DNA of 64,000 nucleotides from a virus: positions 1-64,000 of the IMG/VR virus record IMGVR_UViG_3300015199_000002. One strand, given 5' to 3'. Below the pieces are notes generated by a model. That model was not told the DNA's origin and made no database searches. It was given only the letters and a program-made list of their open reading frames with translations. Below, piece after piece: positions 7,497 to 16,165 of the stretch. The stretch's first letter is position 1, and each line of letters opens with the position of its first letter. Both the position numbers and the translations under genes were made by a program.

Positions 7497-7790
7497 TTAC
7501 TTCTTAAAATACTCCAACACTGTGAAAATACCTTCGGCAATCGCTGCTACTACTCCCGCCAATCCGACTAGTTTCATGGCGCCCATGCGCATGTCTTTGT
7601 CTTTCTTAAGTGGTAGCACCATAGCCTCTAAATTATCCGATCTTAGGATGTGATAGTCAAGGCTTACTTGCTGTTTCCCTAGGGTGACATCAATACGTGA
7701 TACGTGCTCAATCACTTTGTCTATTTTCTGCTCTATTTTTTCTAACTTCGACTCTAATTTTGAGGTGTTGTCGTCCGAGTTCGTACCCAT
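7497..7790 (-). CDS. XhlA-like holin or membrane-associated lysis protein
   Basis: The 97-residue protein has an N-terminal coiled coil (about 10-45, SKLESKLEKIEQKIDKVIEH), a central linker, and one C-terminal membrane segment (LVGLAGVVAAIAEGIFTVL) ending in a basic tail. That architecture is typical of haemolysin XhlA-type proteins that help holins. It sits between the internal virion protein genes and the other lysis candidates. Confidence 0.55.
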   Translation of the reverse strand: MGTNSDDNTSKLESKLEKIEQKIDKVIEHVSRIDVTLGKQQVSLDYHILRSDNLEAMVLPLKKDKDMRMGAMKLVGLAGVVAAIAEGIFTVLEYFKK

Positions 7791-7796
7791 AAATCC

Positions 7797-9377
7797 CTAC
7801 TGTGCCTGATTGTTTCCGTTGTCGTTAAAAAGATTTTCCATATGCTGCCTATAATCCGAATTCGTCTGCATTAACACGTAGTTAGTGGCACCCAAGCTTG
7901 TAGCTCCACGAGACATCGCCTGCGTCAACTGCTCCGCCCACGGCCCCAGCGCCGCCGGTGTTGCTCTTAGAACATCCGCGAGTTTGTCCGCCGACACCGC
8001 GCCCATGCTGGCTAACCTAGGCCTCAAGGCCTTAGTCACTAGCCCCGCGCCCGCGCCGACTACAGTGCCCAAGGGGCCGCCGCCAATGGCATGCCCAATA
8101 CTTGCGCCTACGCCGCTAGCTCCAATGTCCAGCAGCCCCCCAATTGGACTTTGATTGAGCACGTCTGCCCGCTTCTCGGCAGCTTCCTGCGCAGGTATCA
8201 GTATGTGCTGGGTAGTCTTGGCTTCTTTAAATGCCTGTCCTGCCTCGGGACTTACGGATTTTGCGGCATCTTCGCCAGCTTCTCTATATGCGTTCGCGAC
8301 AATCTTATTGGCTTCCAACTCGTTTGAATCAGAGTTGCTGCTCCACTTAGCAGCCTTGTCAAACCCTCGCCGTATCTCTTCGGATTGACCGAGCGGTATT
8401 TCTGATCCACTGTCACCCACCGCATTGGTGATGTCTTCTAGCTTGGACTCAAGCTTAGTAGCAAGAGGGGCTTTACTGGGGTCGCCCGACATGGCACTTA
8501 TCTTATTTCTGATATAGTCATAGACGTCGTTACTGTCGACAGTCGCTTTAGACAGTTCGCCGCTCATAAGGCCAGATTTTTGTGCCTCGGCAGCGTCCAT
8601 GGCTCCTTGGGCGTTTCCGGCTATGTCTGAAGGACTGGACCCGAAGTTAACAATGTCTCGATCAAGAAGTTCTCGACCGGTATTGGGTGTGAATAAGCCC
8701 CGCTGCTTACCGGTCGCCCCGGTCGCCTTCTCGGCCATATTCTCCGCAGTGCTTTTCAATGAGGACGGATTTAGAGCATTTGAGATGCCTTCGGCTACTC
8801 CGCTGACAGCTCCGCCCACCAATGCCCCTTTTAACGCTTCTGCTGCCCCGTCATTGACACTGGACGGGTTCCCGTACCCTACCCCTGCGGCGGCGCCCAT
8901 TCCAGCGCCTACGGCCATTCTGCCAAGCGATGTGGTAGCTCCCATGCCGCCCGTAAGCAGGCCTGTACCGACCCCGCCGGCTAGGTTGGCCCCGCCGTAG
9001 ATATAGGGGTGCGCGGCTTGGGCGGCGGCATTAGATGAGGTTGCCTGGGCTTCTCTCTGATTGTAAAGATCACTTAATGATTTACCCTGGTCGTTACCAA
9101 GGACTTTGTCCATTAGGGCGTTGCCGGCACCTTCGATGCGGTTACTAAAACCCATCGTGGCGCCCTGAGCGGCACCTCGCATTGCGGATTCAGCTTCACT
9201 AGGGGCGGCTGCGGCCGGAGGCGCAACCGCGGGGTGCTCGTCCCAGTTGAAGGCCTGTGGGGAAGCTGCAGCGGCAGCAGGGACCTGTGCAGGCGCCTGA
9301 GATGGTACAGCAGGGGCGGGTTGCTGCATAGGAGCGGCTGCTGGCACTGCTTCGTAATTATCCCAATCGAATGCCAT
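7797..9377 (-). CDS. Internal virion / DNA ejection protein candidate
   Basis: The 526-residue protein begins with two copies of an F-x-W-D motif (FDWDNYE, FNWDEHP) separated by Ala/Pro-rich linker. It has a Gly/Ala-rich, glycine-zipper-like middle (about 125-200, AVGAGMGAAAGVGYG) and another near 410-445. Such segments are typical of ejected proteins that insert into membranes. It overlaps the upstream gene (TAATG). Assignment rests on composition and position, not on a named domain. Confidence 0.55.
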   Translation of the reverse strand: MAFDWDNYEAVPAAAPMQQPAPAVPSQAPAQVPAAAAASPQAFNWDEHPAVAPPAAAAPSEAESAMRGAAQGATMGFSNRIEGAGNALMDKVLGNDQGKSLSDLYNQREAQATSSNAAAQAAHPYIYGGANLAGGVGTGLLTGGMGATTSLGRMAVGAGMGAAAGVGYGNPSSVNDGAAEALKGALVGGAVSGVAEGISNALNPSSLKSTAENMAEKATGATGKQRGLFTPNTGRELLDRDIVNFGSSPSDIAGNAQGAMDAAEAQKSGLMSGELSKATVDSNDVYDYIRNKISAMSGDPSKAPLATKLESKLEDITNAVGDSGSEIPLGQSEEIRRGFDKAAKWSSNSDSNELEANKIVANAYREAGEDAAKSVSPEAGQAFKEAKTTQHILIPAQEAAEKRADVLNQSPIGGLLDIGASGVGASIGHAIGGGPLGTVVGAGAGLVTKALRPRLASMGAVSADKLADVLRATPAALGPWAEQLTQAMSRGATSLGATNYVLMQTNSDYRQHMENLFNDNGNNQAQ

Positions 9378-11395
9378 TATTGTGCCAACTTTCCGCCTGC
9401 GTCTAGGGCAGACTGAAGTTTACTTGCAGGGATCGCTCTGGTGGACCCGTCTGGAGCTATGACGTTAATAGTTCCTTCAGAACTGGGAGATCTACCAGCA
9501 GAAGGCGCAGATGGCATAGGAACGCCAGAGATCTTCTGATATGCAGAGTCAACCGGCTCCCCAGATAGCTGGGAGTATTGTTTGGCATGTCTTAGTACGA
9601 TAGCATCTCTTTCGCTAGTGGCTGAGTTCTTAAGCGCCTGCGCTACTTGTTTGAAATAGTTGTAATTATCCGCGCTGATAGTCCCGCTCGCTGCGTCTTT
9701 ACCGATCTGCTCGAGCTTCTGCATGACTCCGCCCTGATTGCCACCTAACTTCGATAATTCGGCCTGGTTGATCCTTTGACCGTTAACCATACCTCGTGCC
9801 ATTTGAATAGGCACTGCGGACCAAGCAACCGGGTTCTGCTTAGCCAGATCAAGATTAGCCAGTGCAGATTCAGCAGTCGCTACCCCTTCATTGGCTTTCT
9901 TGGCTTCGTTATTGGACTGAGTCTGGGCGTTCATTAGGTGCTGCGCCGTAGTCTTATCAATACCCACCCCAAGCCTTGCCTTCATCATCTCAAGCTGAAG
10001 CTGCTTAGAAGCTTCTGTAGCCTTTTCTTTACTGATGAACTCAAGCGGGTTCTGCGCGTATTCTTTGATTTCGCTTGCGCTCATGCCATTCAAAACTTCT
10101 GACGGTAATCCTGTTCTTTGAAATATGGGGCCGTAGACACCGCGCATTTGTTTAGAGAGAGCACTATTTGGGTCGTCAGCCTCTTGAGTCGCCTGAGCCT
10201 TCATCATCTCTTGCTGGGTCTGAAGCGACTTGGCGCCGGCGGCTTGGCTAGCGACGACATTCTCGGCAGGAACATTAGCATTTTCATCAAGTTGTTTGAA
10301 CGCACCGGCTTCGAACGGTTTGTTCGAGGCGTAAGTAGAAGAGGCTAGCATTCCGCCTGCACCAGATAGCCCGGCTATGAGTCTGTTCTTATTAGAAACC
10401 TGCTGCGCGTTTTCTAGCTCCTGGCGGTCCTGGAGGTACTTCGCAAGTACTGGATTCACCGATGTGGGGGCAGCAGGACTCTGGGCAGGGGCGGACGTGG
10501 AGTGAGCTACGGGTGTAGCCGCTTGTTTGCTGGTTACTTCGGAATCACCGGATTCCATACCCGGGGTGAGATCTTTATACTTATCGCTAACCATGTCGAA
10601 TAGGGAAGGAGAGGCTCCCAGCCCGACAGGAGGAGGCAACGAAGAGGCGTCAACTGCATCCATCTTTATGTCTCGAGACCTCTTGGTAGCAGCATCTTTC
10701 GCCTTGGACTCATCTGGATCTCCTTCTGGGGCGCCAGGAGTTGATTTTAGCATCTCATATGCAACAGTAAGGGGCAGTCCTAACTTGGACGCCAATGCGC
10801 CTGCAGCACGCATAATAGAGCCTTCGGAAGCAGCAGAGGCGGCCTCCGGAAGTACCGCTGGTAGGTTGCTTGAAGCTTCTGGGATTACCGCTGGTAGGTT
10901 GCTTGAAGCTTCTGGGATTACCGCTGGTAGGTTGCTTGAAGCTTCTGCGGCAGCCTCAGCGGTACCTTGTCCTGCTAATGGAGCCAGCCCTCGTTCTCCT
11001 ATAACCGCAGGCAGTTCTTTAGGAGCCAGGACCTCTGCGGCTTGCTCGGCGGTGCTAGGACGCGGCATAGCGTTTTGATTAACTATATCTTGAGCGTATG
11101 GCTTAGACATTAATTCGTTGTAATCAGGAAGAGTCGATGATGCGCCGGAACTCTGTGAAGGAAGTTCATAGGACATTGCTTTATAATTAGCTAACTGCTC
11201 CGGAGATAGCGCATCGGCTAAAGTCGCGTTGCCCTCAAGAGGAACAGTACCACCGTCTGCGTACCTCTTCTCATTGGGGTGTGCATTGTGTAAAGAGGCA
11301 GCAATCGCAGATGCAACAGAATGGCCAGCTTTTACCATTTCTGAGATGTTCTTCGATATAGTGCTCTGACTTGTTCCTGATTTAAGAGGAGGCAT
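9377..11395 (-). CDS. Large internal virion protein candidate
   Basis: I place the start at the ATG at 11395 (MPPLKSGTSQSTISK) because the upstream extension reads through the end of the previous gene. The protein carries a YADGGTV motif near residue 45 and three near-identical copies of ASSNLPAVIPE near 155-185. A long Ala/Gln-rich helical C-terminal half follows. The order and composition fit podovirus ejection proteins. The copies of ASSNLPAVIPE are a perfect DNA tandem repeat. Confidence 0.6.
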   Translation of the reverse strand: MPPLKSGTSQSTISKNISEMVKAGHSVASAIAASLHNAHPNEKRYADGGTVPLEGNATLADALSPEQLANYKAMSYELPSQSSGASSTLPDYNELMSKPYAQDIVNQNAMPRPSTAEQAAEVLAPKELPAVIGERGLAPLAGQGTAEAAAEASSNLPAVIPEASSNLPAVIPEASSNLPAVLPEAASAASEGSIMRAAGALASKLGLPLTVAYEMLKSTPGAPEGDPDESKAKDAATKRSRDIKMDAVDASSLPPPVGLGASPSLFDMVSDKYKDLTPGMESGDSEVTSKQAATPVAHSTSAPAQSPAAPTSVNPVLAKYLQDRQELENAQQVSNKNRLIAGLSGAGGMLASSTYASNKPFEAGAFKQLDENANVPAENVVASQAAGAKSLQTQQEMMKAQATQEADDPNSALSKQMRGVYGPIFQRTGLPSEVLNGMSASEIKEYAQNPLEFISKEKATEASKQLQLEMMKARLGVGIDKTTAQHLMNAQTQSNNEAKKANEGVATAESALANLDLAKQNPVAWSAVPIQMARGMVNGQRINQAELSKLGGNQGGVMQKLEQIGKDAASGTISADNYNYFKQVAQALKNSATSERDAIVLRHAKQYSQLSGEPVDSAYQKISGVPMPSAPSAGRSPSSEGTINVIAPDGSTRAIPASKLQSALDAGGKLAQ
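10851..10960. repeat. Tandem repeat, about 36-bp unit, three copies
   Basis: Three tandem copies of a 36-base unit containing TACCGCTGGTAGGTTGCTTG lie inside the large internal virion protein gene. They encode repeated ASSNLPAVIPE-like segments. The near identity of copies points to recent slippage or unequal exchange. Confidence 0.75.
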
Positions 11396-12521
11396 GTTTG
11401 TGCATCTTTCTGGCCAGGTGGAGGAGGGCCTCAAAGTCTGATTCTGGAGTATCTTTTTCTGCTTCTACTTCTCCGCCTTCAGCCATCAGTCCGGCGCTAG
11501 GGAGATTAGGGTCTACTGTATTTCCTGAATAATCATTGCTGGGAGTGCTTGGCTTTGCACTATTGTTGTACTGGCCGATAGCGCCTGCGCCTTTAGCTGC
11601 GGCCTGCCCAATACCAGACCACATATTCCCCGTGTTGGTGGCATTTAAATTTGCTTGCCCTGCCACTCCGTTATATGCGTTTGCTTTTCCGGCAGCCAGC
11701 TGAGCTTGGTTATTAAATTGCTGTTGCAACAATCCTTTATTATACACTTCTTGCTGGTTTTTGGTGCCAGTGTTCGCATTGGCTATGGACTGGGCATTAG
11801 CCAAATTTGCAGCTTGTGCTGAATTCTGCGCTCCGATGTTTGCGTTCGCGATATTCTGCGAGTTACTCGTGTTGAATCGGTTGATCGCATCCTGGGCCTG
11901 TTTCGCTGCTGCCGCCTGGGAATAATCCGATGCGTTCAAAGCACTACCCGCAGTGCTCGCATTACTCATAGCCTGCAACGCGCGGGCCTGGGCGTTCGCC
12001 GCCGCAGCCTGTCCGCCAGCTGCCGCCTGATTGGCGTCCCCTTGGGATGCCTGAAGTTCTGCCGCTAGCTGAGCCCCTGCTCCGCCTTCGCCGCGTGCTG
12101 CGAAGTTCTGAATAATAGCTCCGCGCTGACCCTGCTCGTTAGCGTTGGCTGCGTTGATCGCCTGCTGCGATTGCTGCAGTGCTTGAGCATCAAGGCCACC
12201 GTTCTGCGCCAGATTCTGCATTTGGGTGAGGGCGCCGACTTCCGCAGATCTGCCGGTGGACGGCAAAGCCATGTTATTAAGTCCAGTTTGACTCTGCTGA
12301 AACGCCGTCTCCATGGCAGGAGAGAGTTGCCCAGTGACTGCATAGTTCTGAAGCTCAATCTGCTGCTGCTTAGGATCGGGTACGTTCACCGACAGCCATT
12401 GATTTAATGCGTCCTGCTTTGCTTTTGCGGCAGCGTCTGCTGCGTTTGATGCCGCGATGCTGCCCGCGATCGTACTTCCTAATCCTACTACTCCTGCCGT
12501 AACAAGGCCGCCAGCGGGCAT
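11382..12521 (-). CDS. Ala/Gln/Asn-rich internal virion protein candidate
   Basis: The 379-residue protein starts with a glycine/alanine-rich hydrophobic stretch (about 4-26) and continues as a long Ala/Asn/Gln-rich helical region. It ends with a MAEGGEV motif (about residue 345) and a basic tail. It is one of three adjacent proteins sharing the EGGEV-type motif. It likely belongs to the ejected protein set; no enzyme domain is visible. Confidence 0.55.
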   Translation of the reverse strand: MPAGGLVTAGVVGLGSTIAGSIAASNAADAAAKAKQDALNQWLSVNVPDPKQQQIELQNYAVTGQLSPAMETAFQQSQTGLNNMALPSTGRSAEVGALTQMQNLAQNGGLDAQALQQSQQAINAANANEQGQRGAIIQNFAARGEGGAGAQLAAELQASQGDANQAAAGGQAAAANAQARALQAMSNASTAGSALNASDYSQAAAAKQAQDAINRFNTSNSQNIANANIGAQNSAQAANLANAQSIANANTGTKNQQEVYNKGLLQQQFNNQAQLAAGKANAYNGVAGQANLNATNTGNMWSGIGQAAAKGAGAIGQYNNSAKPSTPSNDYSGNTVDPNLPSAGLMAEGGEVEAEKDTPESDFEALLHLARKMHKHASS

Positions 12522-12523
12522 AA

Positions 12524-12982
12524 TTAACTCCTAACTTTCTTTTCAAACTTAAATGCTATTAACTTCTTGCCGTCTATTTCAAAGTCTTTTATCTTCTCGC
12601 CGTGCTTGCGATAGAACTCAATGGCGGGGGTATTCTTAGAGTACACCGCGGTATAGAACGGGGACTCAACTGAATCCTCAACTGCCGTCCAAAACTCTTT
12701 CATGAACCCACTGTTCCTAAACTCGGGCTTCACAAAGATCAGATTAACGTATTTACCGAACTCGGTACCGAAGTATCCGGCAAGCTCTGGTCCTTCGTAC
12801 ACTTCGTAGAAGTTAAATGAACTCAAGTCAAATGTAGTTTCTACGTCATTGATGGTTCTGGAAACAGCCTGCTCAAGAGAAGTGGGTGCTTCTATGTGCC
12901 ACGTAGACAATAGGGCTGAATCAGATGCAAAGCATTCCCTGATAGCGGCTTCCAGATGATTTGAGTTCTCTACAATGCGCAT
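12524..12982 (-). CDS. GNAT-family acetyltransferase
   Basis: The 152-residue protein has the GNAT core: a beta strand with NLIFVKPEFRNSGFMKEFW (about 80-98, acetyl-CoA binding region) and the C-terminal SKNTPAIEFYRKHGEKI. Short GNAT proteins beside internal virion genes are common in podoviruses. It overlaps the 912-residue gene (TAATG). Its substrate is unknown. Confidence 0.75.
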   Translation of the reverse strand: MRIVENSNHLEAAIRECFASDSALLSTWHIEAPTSLEQAVSRTINDVETTFDLSSFNFYEVYEGPELAGYFGTEFGKYVNLIFVKPEFRNSGFMKEFWTAVEDSVESPFYTAVYSKNTPAIEFYRKHGEKIKDFEIDGKKLIAFKFEKKVRS

Positions 12983-15720
12983 TATTTATTCTTTTTCTTT
13001 TCGAGTTCTTCTTTTACGAACTCTTTAGCTTTATCGGGGGCGTTAGGCGCTTGTGAAACATCTCTCGGCAAAATAATCTCGTGAGGACTAACGACGGCCC
13101 GCACCAAGTCGTTACTGTAGCTATTGGTTCCTGAAGGAGTCTTGCCCCTTCCTGGCACTTCTCCGCCGGCCAAGTAGTTCTGAATCCCGCTGAAGTTGTC
13201 CATCGCTCCGCCGTAAGCTTTTTCATTCCCTATAGAAGGATAATGCGCATGAACCTGTCTGCGTACTGTGGCTTGTTCTTCTGGCGTTCCGAATTGAGCT
13301 ACTCTAGACAACGCATTGCGAGCATGATCTATGTCATGTATCGGGTATTTGTGCTGGGCAGGCAACGCGAAGTTCTTGGGAGCGATATGGGCGCGGGCGT
13401 TGGCATCTAGAACTGTTCCGCCCTTGGCGTACTTGTTCGATCCGTCTTCATTCAAAGAAGCCTTTTCCGGTGACCCAACTGGATCTGGCTTCTCTTCTGT
13501 GTTCGTGTAAGTATTGGACAGCCCGTCTTCTGACAAGTTAGCACGAACAGGCATAGACACTGGGTTTGGTATGTCTTTAACCATATCATACATATTAGAT
13601 ACGCCATCTTTGGCCAACATTGCCTTCTCCGGCATCCCGATGACTTCGCCGCCCTCAGCGTACTTAGCTTCAGGAATCTCGGTTATTACTGCCTTAGGCT
13701 TACTAGCACCAAGGTACTTCATAAGAGAATCGAAAGAAGCCTGCTTCGCTCCCGTGTTCGAGGGAGCAGTAGTTCCGCGCTCTGTTTGATATAGATCCCC
13801 TCTTCCCTCCGGAAGCTGTACTACTTTGCTAGCATCCACGGGGTAGCCTACTTCTCCACCTTCTGCAAATCCTGGCATCTTGGGAAGTTTATAATCAGGG
13901 CGCTGAAGTTTGGGTATACGCGGTTCTTTTGGAGGTCCTGAGATCTTATCTCCTGCAACGGAGGGGAGTCCTCCATGAGCCATCATTCCACCGTAAGCCA
14001 TTTTCTTTAAAGGGTCCATATTACTTTCTACTTCTCCACCTTCGGCAAAGTTAGGCGCTAATCGCGGTGCGCGGGCAAATGCAGGCTTAGTTGGAGTCGC
14101 TGCTGGTGCCGGCATGTCAGTGCCTGAGGGTTTAATCGCTGTAACGGGCGTAGGAGGCATCACACCGTTAGGGTTTCCTTGCCCAGGATTAACTCTACCG
14201 GTAGTGGTGTTTACTCCAGGTTGCCCTATCGTGCTGTTTAATGTGTTTTGTATTCCGCTCCATTGGGAGTTTAGGTTTGACAAAAATTGCGTGTTTTCCT
14301 GATTTTTCAAGGCAGGCACGTCGGCCGAATTTAAAATATTCACAGCTTCGCCTAGGTTATCTTTATTGACAATACCACCAGGAAATTTTGACGGATCAGC
14401 TGACTGTAAGATGCCCTGCATGATCCCAAAACCACCGGTGGCAGCGCCATAGTTGTTTAAAGAATCAACCGCTGTTTGCTGTGACCCTGCAAGCTCCTTC
14501 TGCGCGGTCTGAACCCCTGTGTTAAACCCAGTTGTGTCAAATGAATACGGGTTAGCCCCTGTCCCAGCCTGAGAAAGGTAGGAAGATGGAAGATAATTAG
14601 CAGCACCTGGCCCGCCTAGTTGTGCCAGAGCGGCGGCCTCTGCGTACTGCTGGGGGGTTGCGATGTTATATAGAGTAGACCGGGCGCTAGCGGATAGGTA
14701 TTTCCCTAGATCCACTCCGTAGTTTTTCTGCCCGTTCGTAAGCCCCAAAGCAGCCAGCGTTTCCGGAGTATATAAATTATTTTTAATTTCCGCTTGAACA
14801 GCAGCAAATGCGGCGGGGTTAGAGGCCTGCATCGCGGACAGCCGAGAAGATAGATCGCCCTGAAAGGAGCTATTGGTGCCGGATAAAGCGTCTCGGGCAG
14901 CCTTAGCGGTAGCAGCATCCGTAGAAATGGCATTCTGTGCAGACTGATTCGCATTGTTAGTGGCATTACCTAGAATCTGATTAAGGCCGCTCCAATTCGA
15001 GTTGACATTAGCCAGGGATTTTTGTGCGTTAGGATTTCCTTCAACAAGTGCCTGATCAAGAGCATTCTCACCGTGGCTGTATCCTGAAGGGCTCGCGTTG
15101 CCGTACTGTTTCTGTAGGAGCAGGTCTCTGCCGGCTTCGGACTTAGTTTGATTAACGGCGTTCTGCGCGTCGCCGACCGCCTGAGATGCTGCGCCATACC
15201 CTGCCTGCGCGGTATAATCTGTTGGACCAGAGTAGGTGGCATTGGCCTGCTTCTGGAACCCAGACACTGCGTTTGGATCTATTGATTCTCCCGCCTTAAC
15301 ACCGGTAGCGGCAGAGATCCCGGAGTTCACTGCGTTAGGATCCGCGGGAATAGTGCTTTTAGCTACCTGGGAGTTGAAATCGTTTGATAGGCCGTTAACT
15401 GTGTTTGTGGCGTTTTGAGCCTGGGTGTTTGCGCCGCTTGCGAGCTGATTACCCATATCGGCGGCTTGGGAGGAGTTGGCATCAAGATACTTAGAGAGAT
15501 TAGTGAATCCGGTATTGCTCGAGTTGGCGGTTACGGGTTGCCCGCTACTCTGGGCGCCGGCAGGGGAAGCAGTGGGCGGGGCGTTACCAAATAGGCCACC
15601 ACTGCCTGCGGAAGTCTTAGGGTTGACCTCAGCAGCATTAGACTGATTCAGAGCGGCCTTCTTATCCTCTTCCGTCTGCCCAGGCGTCTGATTTTGATTT
15701 TCGTCGCTTAAATATGCCAT
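12982..15720 (-). CDS. Large virion protein with repeated EGGEV motifs
   Basis: This 912-residue protein has an N-terminal two-thirds rich in Ala/Asn/Gln helices. A C-terminal third is studded with the motif AEGGEV or its variants (FAEGGEV twice, YAEGGEV, YAKGGTV, YLAGGEV). It ends with an SPHEIILPRDV segment like the SPGEIVLP motif of many environmental phage structural proteins, and a charged tail. A segment with KYPIHDIDHARNALSRVAQF, found in other phage proteins, precedes it. It is probably an internal or ejection protein. Confidence 0.6.
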   Translation of the reverse strand: MAYLSDENQNQTPGQTEEDKKAALNQSNAAEVNPKTSAGSGGLFGNAPPTASPAGAQSSGQPVTANSSNTGFTNLSKYLDANSSQAADMGNQLASGANTQAQNATNTVNGLSNDFNSQVAKSTIPADPNAVNSGISAATGVKAGESIDPNAVSGFQKQANATYSGPTDYTAQAGYGAASQAVGDAQNAVNQTKSEAGRDLLLQKQYGNASPSGYSHGENALDQALVEGNPNAQKSLANVNSNWSGLNQILGNATNNANQSAQNAISTDAATAKAARDALSGTNSSFQGDLSSRLSAMQASNPAAFAAVQAEIKNNLYTPETLAALGLTNGQKNYGVDLGKYLSASARSTLYNIATPQQYAEAAALAQLGGPGAANYLPSSYLSQAGTGANPYSFDTTGFNTGVQTAQKELAGSQQTAVDSLNNYGAATGGFGIMQGILQSADPSKFPGGIVNKDNLGEAVNILNSADVPALKNQENTQFLSNLNSQWSGIQNTLNSTIGQPGVNTTTGRVNPGQGNPNGVMPPTPVTAIKPSGTDMPAPAATPTKPAFARAPRLAPNFAEGGEVESNMDPLKKMAYGGMMAHGGLPSVAGDKISGPPKEPRIPKLQRPDYKLPKMPGFAEGGEVGYPVDASKVVQLPEGRGDLYQTERGTTAPSNTGAKQASFDSLMKYLGASKPKAVITEIPEAKYAEGGEVIGMPEKAMLAKDGVSNMYDMVKDIPNPVSMPVRANLSEDGLSNTYTNTEEKPDPVGSPEKASLNEDGSNKYAKGGTVLDANARAHIAPKNFALPAQHKYPIHDIDHARNALSRVAQFGTPEEQATVRRQVHAHYPSIGNEKAYGGAMDNFSGIQNYLAGGEVPGRGKTPSGTNSYSNDLVRAVVSPHEIILPRDVSQAPNAPDKAKEFVKEELEKKKNK

Positions 15721-15751
15721 TGTGGAGTCTTTATAGGCGTAAGTGCCTCTC

Positions 15752-15763
15752 TTTTAAGGGACA
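15752..15763 (-). promoter_or_regulatory. Recurrent intergenic motif (copy 2)
   Basis: The motif reads TGTCCCTTAAAA on the minus strand, 32 bases before the ATG of the 912-residue gene and within the 44-base gap behind the preceding gene. It belongs to the five-copy set described in the findings. Confidence 0.3.
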
Positions 15764-15764
15764 T

Positions 15765-16163
15765 TTATCCGCCCGTTGACCAAAAGGTGGCAGTGTACGA
15801 CTTCCCTGAAGTCAACCCTGTGATGTTATTGATAGTAATTACTCCGGCGCCATAACTCCATGCCACAGTCGTGGGCGACGTTATAATGGCAGCTTGCGAG
15901 GACGCATCCAGTATGTTAATGAGAAGCACACCTACTGGTTTACTCGAATACGACCAGTTAATCGTGGTCTTGGGACTGCTGCCGCTAATTGACACCGTGT
16001 TCACCTGGGCTAGCATATTGTCTTGCAAGGTAAGCCCGTTATTCAGCGCGGCGTACACTGACCCCGCAAACAGGTTCAATACATACAAGAACTTAGTAAT
16101 CCAAGCTCCAGCACTTTGGTAATCCTCGGCTAGGAACCTTTTTAAGATGGGGAGTTTAGCCAT
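15765..16163 (-). CDS. Hypothetical virion-associated protein
   Basis: The 132-residue protein begins MAKLPILKRFLAEDYQSAG and has a beta-rich second half. It starts two bases after the nozzle gene stop and is probably co-translated with it. I do not recognise a family; the position suggests a tail-associated component. Confidence 0.6.
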   Translation of the reverse strand: MAKLPILKRFLAEDYQSAGAWITKFLYVLNLFAGSVYAALNNGLTLQDNMLAQVNTVSISGSSPKTTINWSYSSKPVGVLLINILDASSQAAIITSPTTVAWSYGAGVITINNITGLTSGKSYTATFWSTGG

Positions 16164-16165
16164 GG

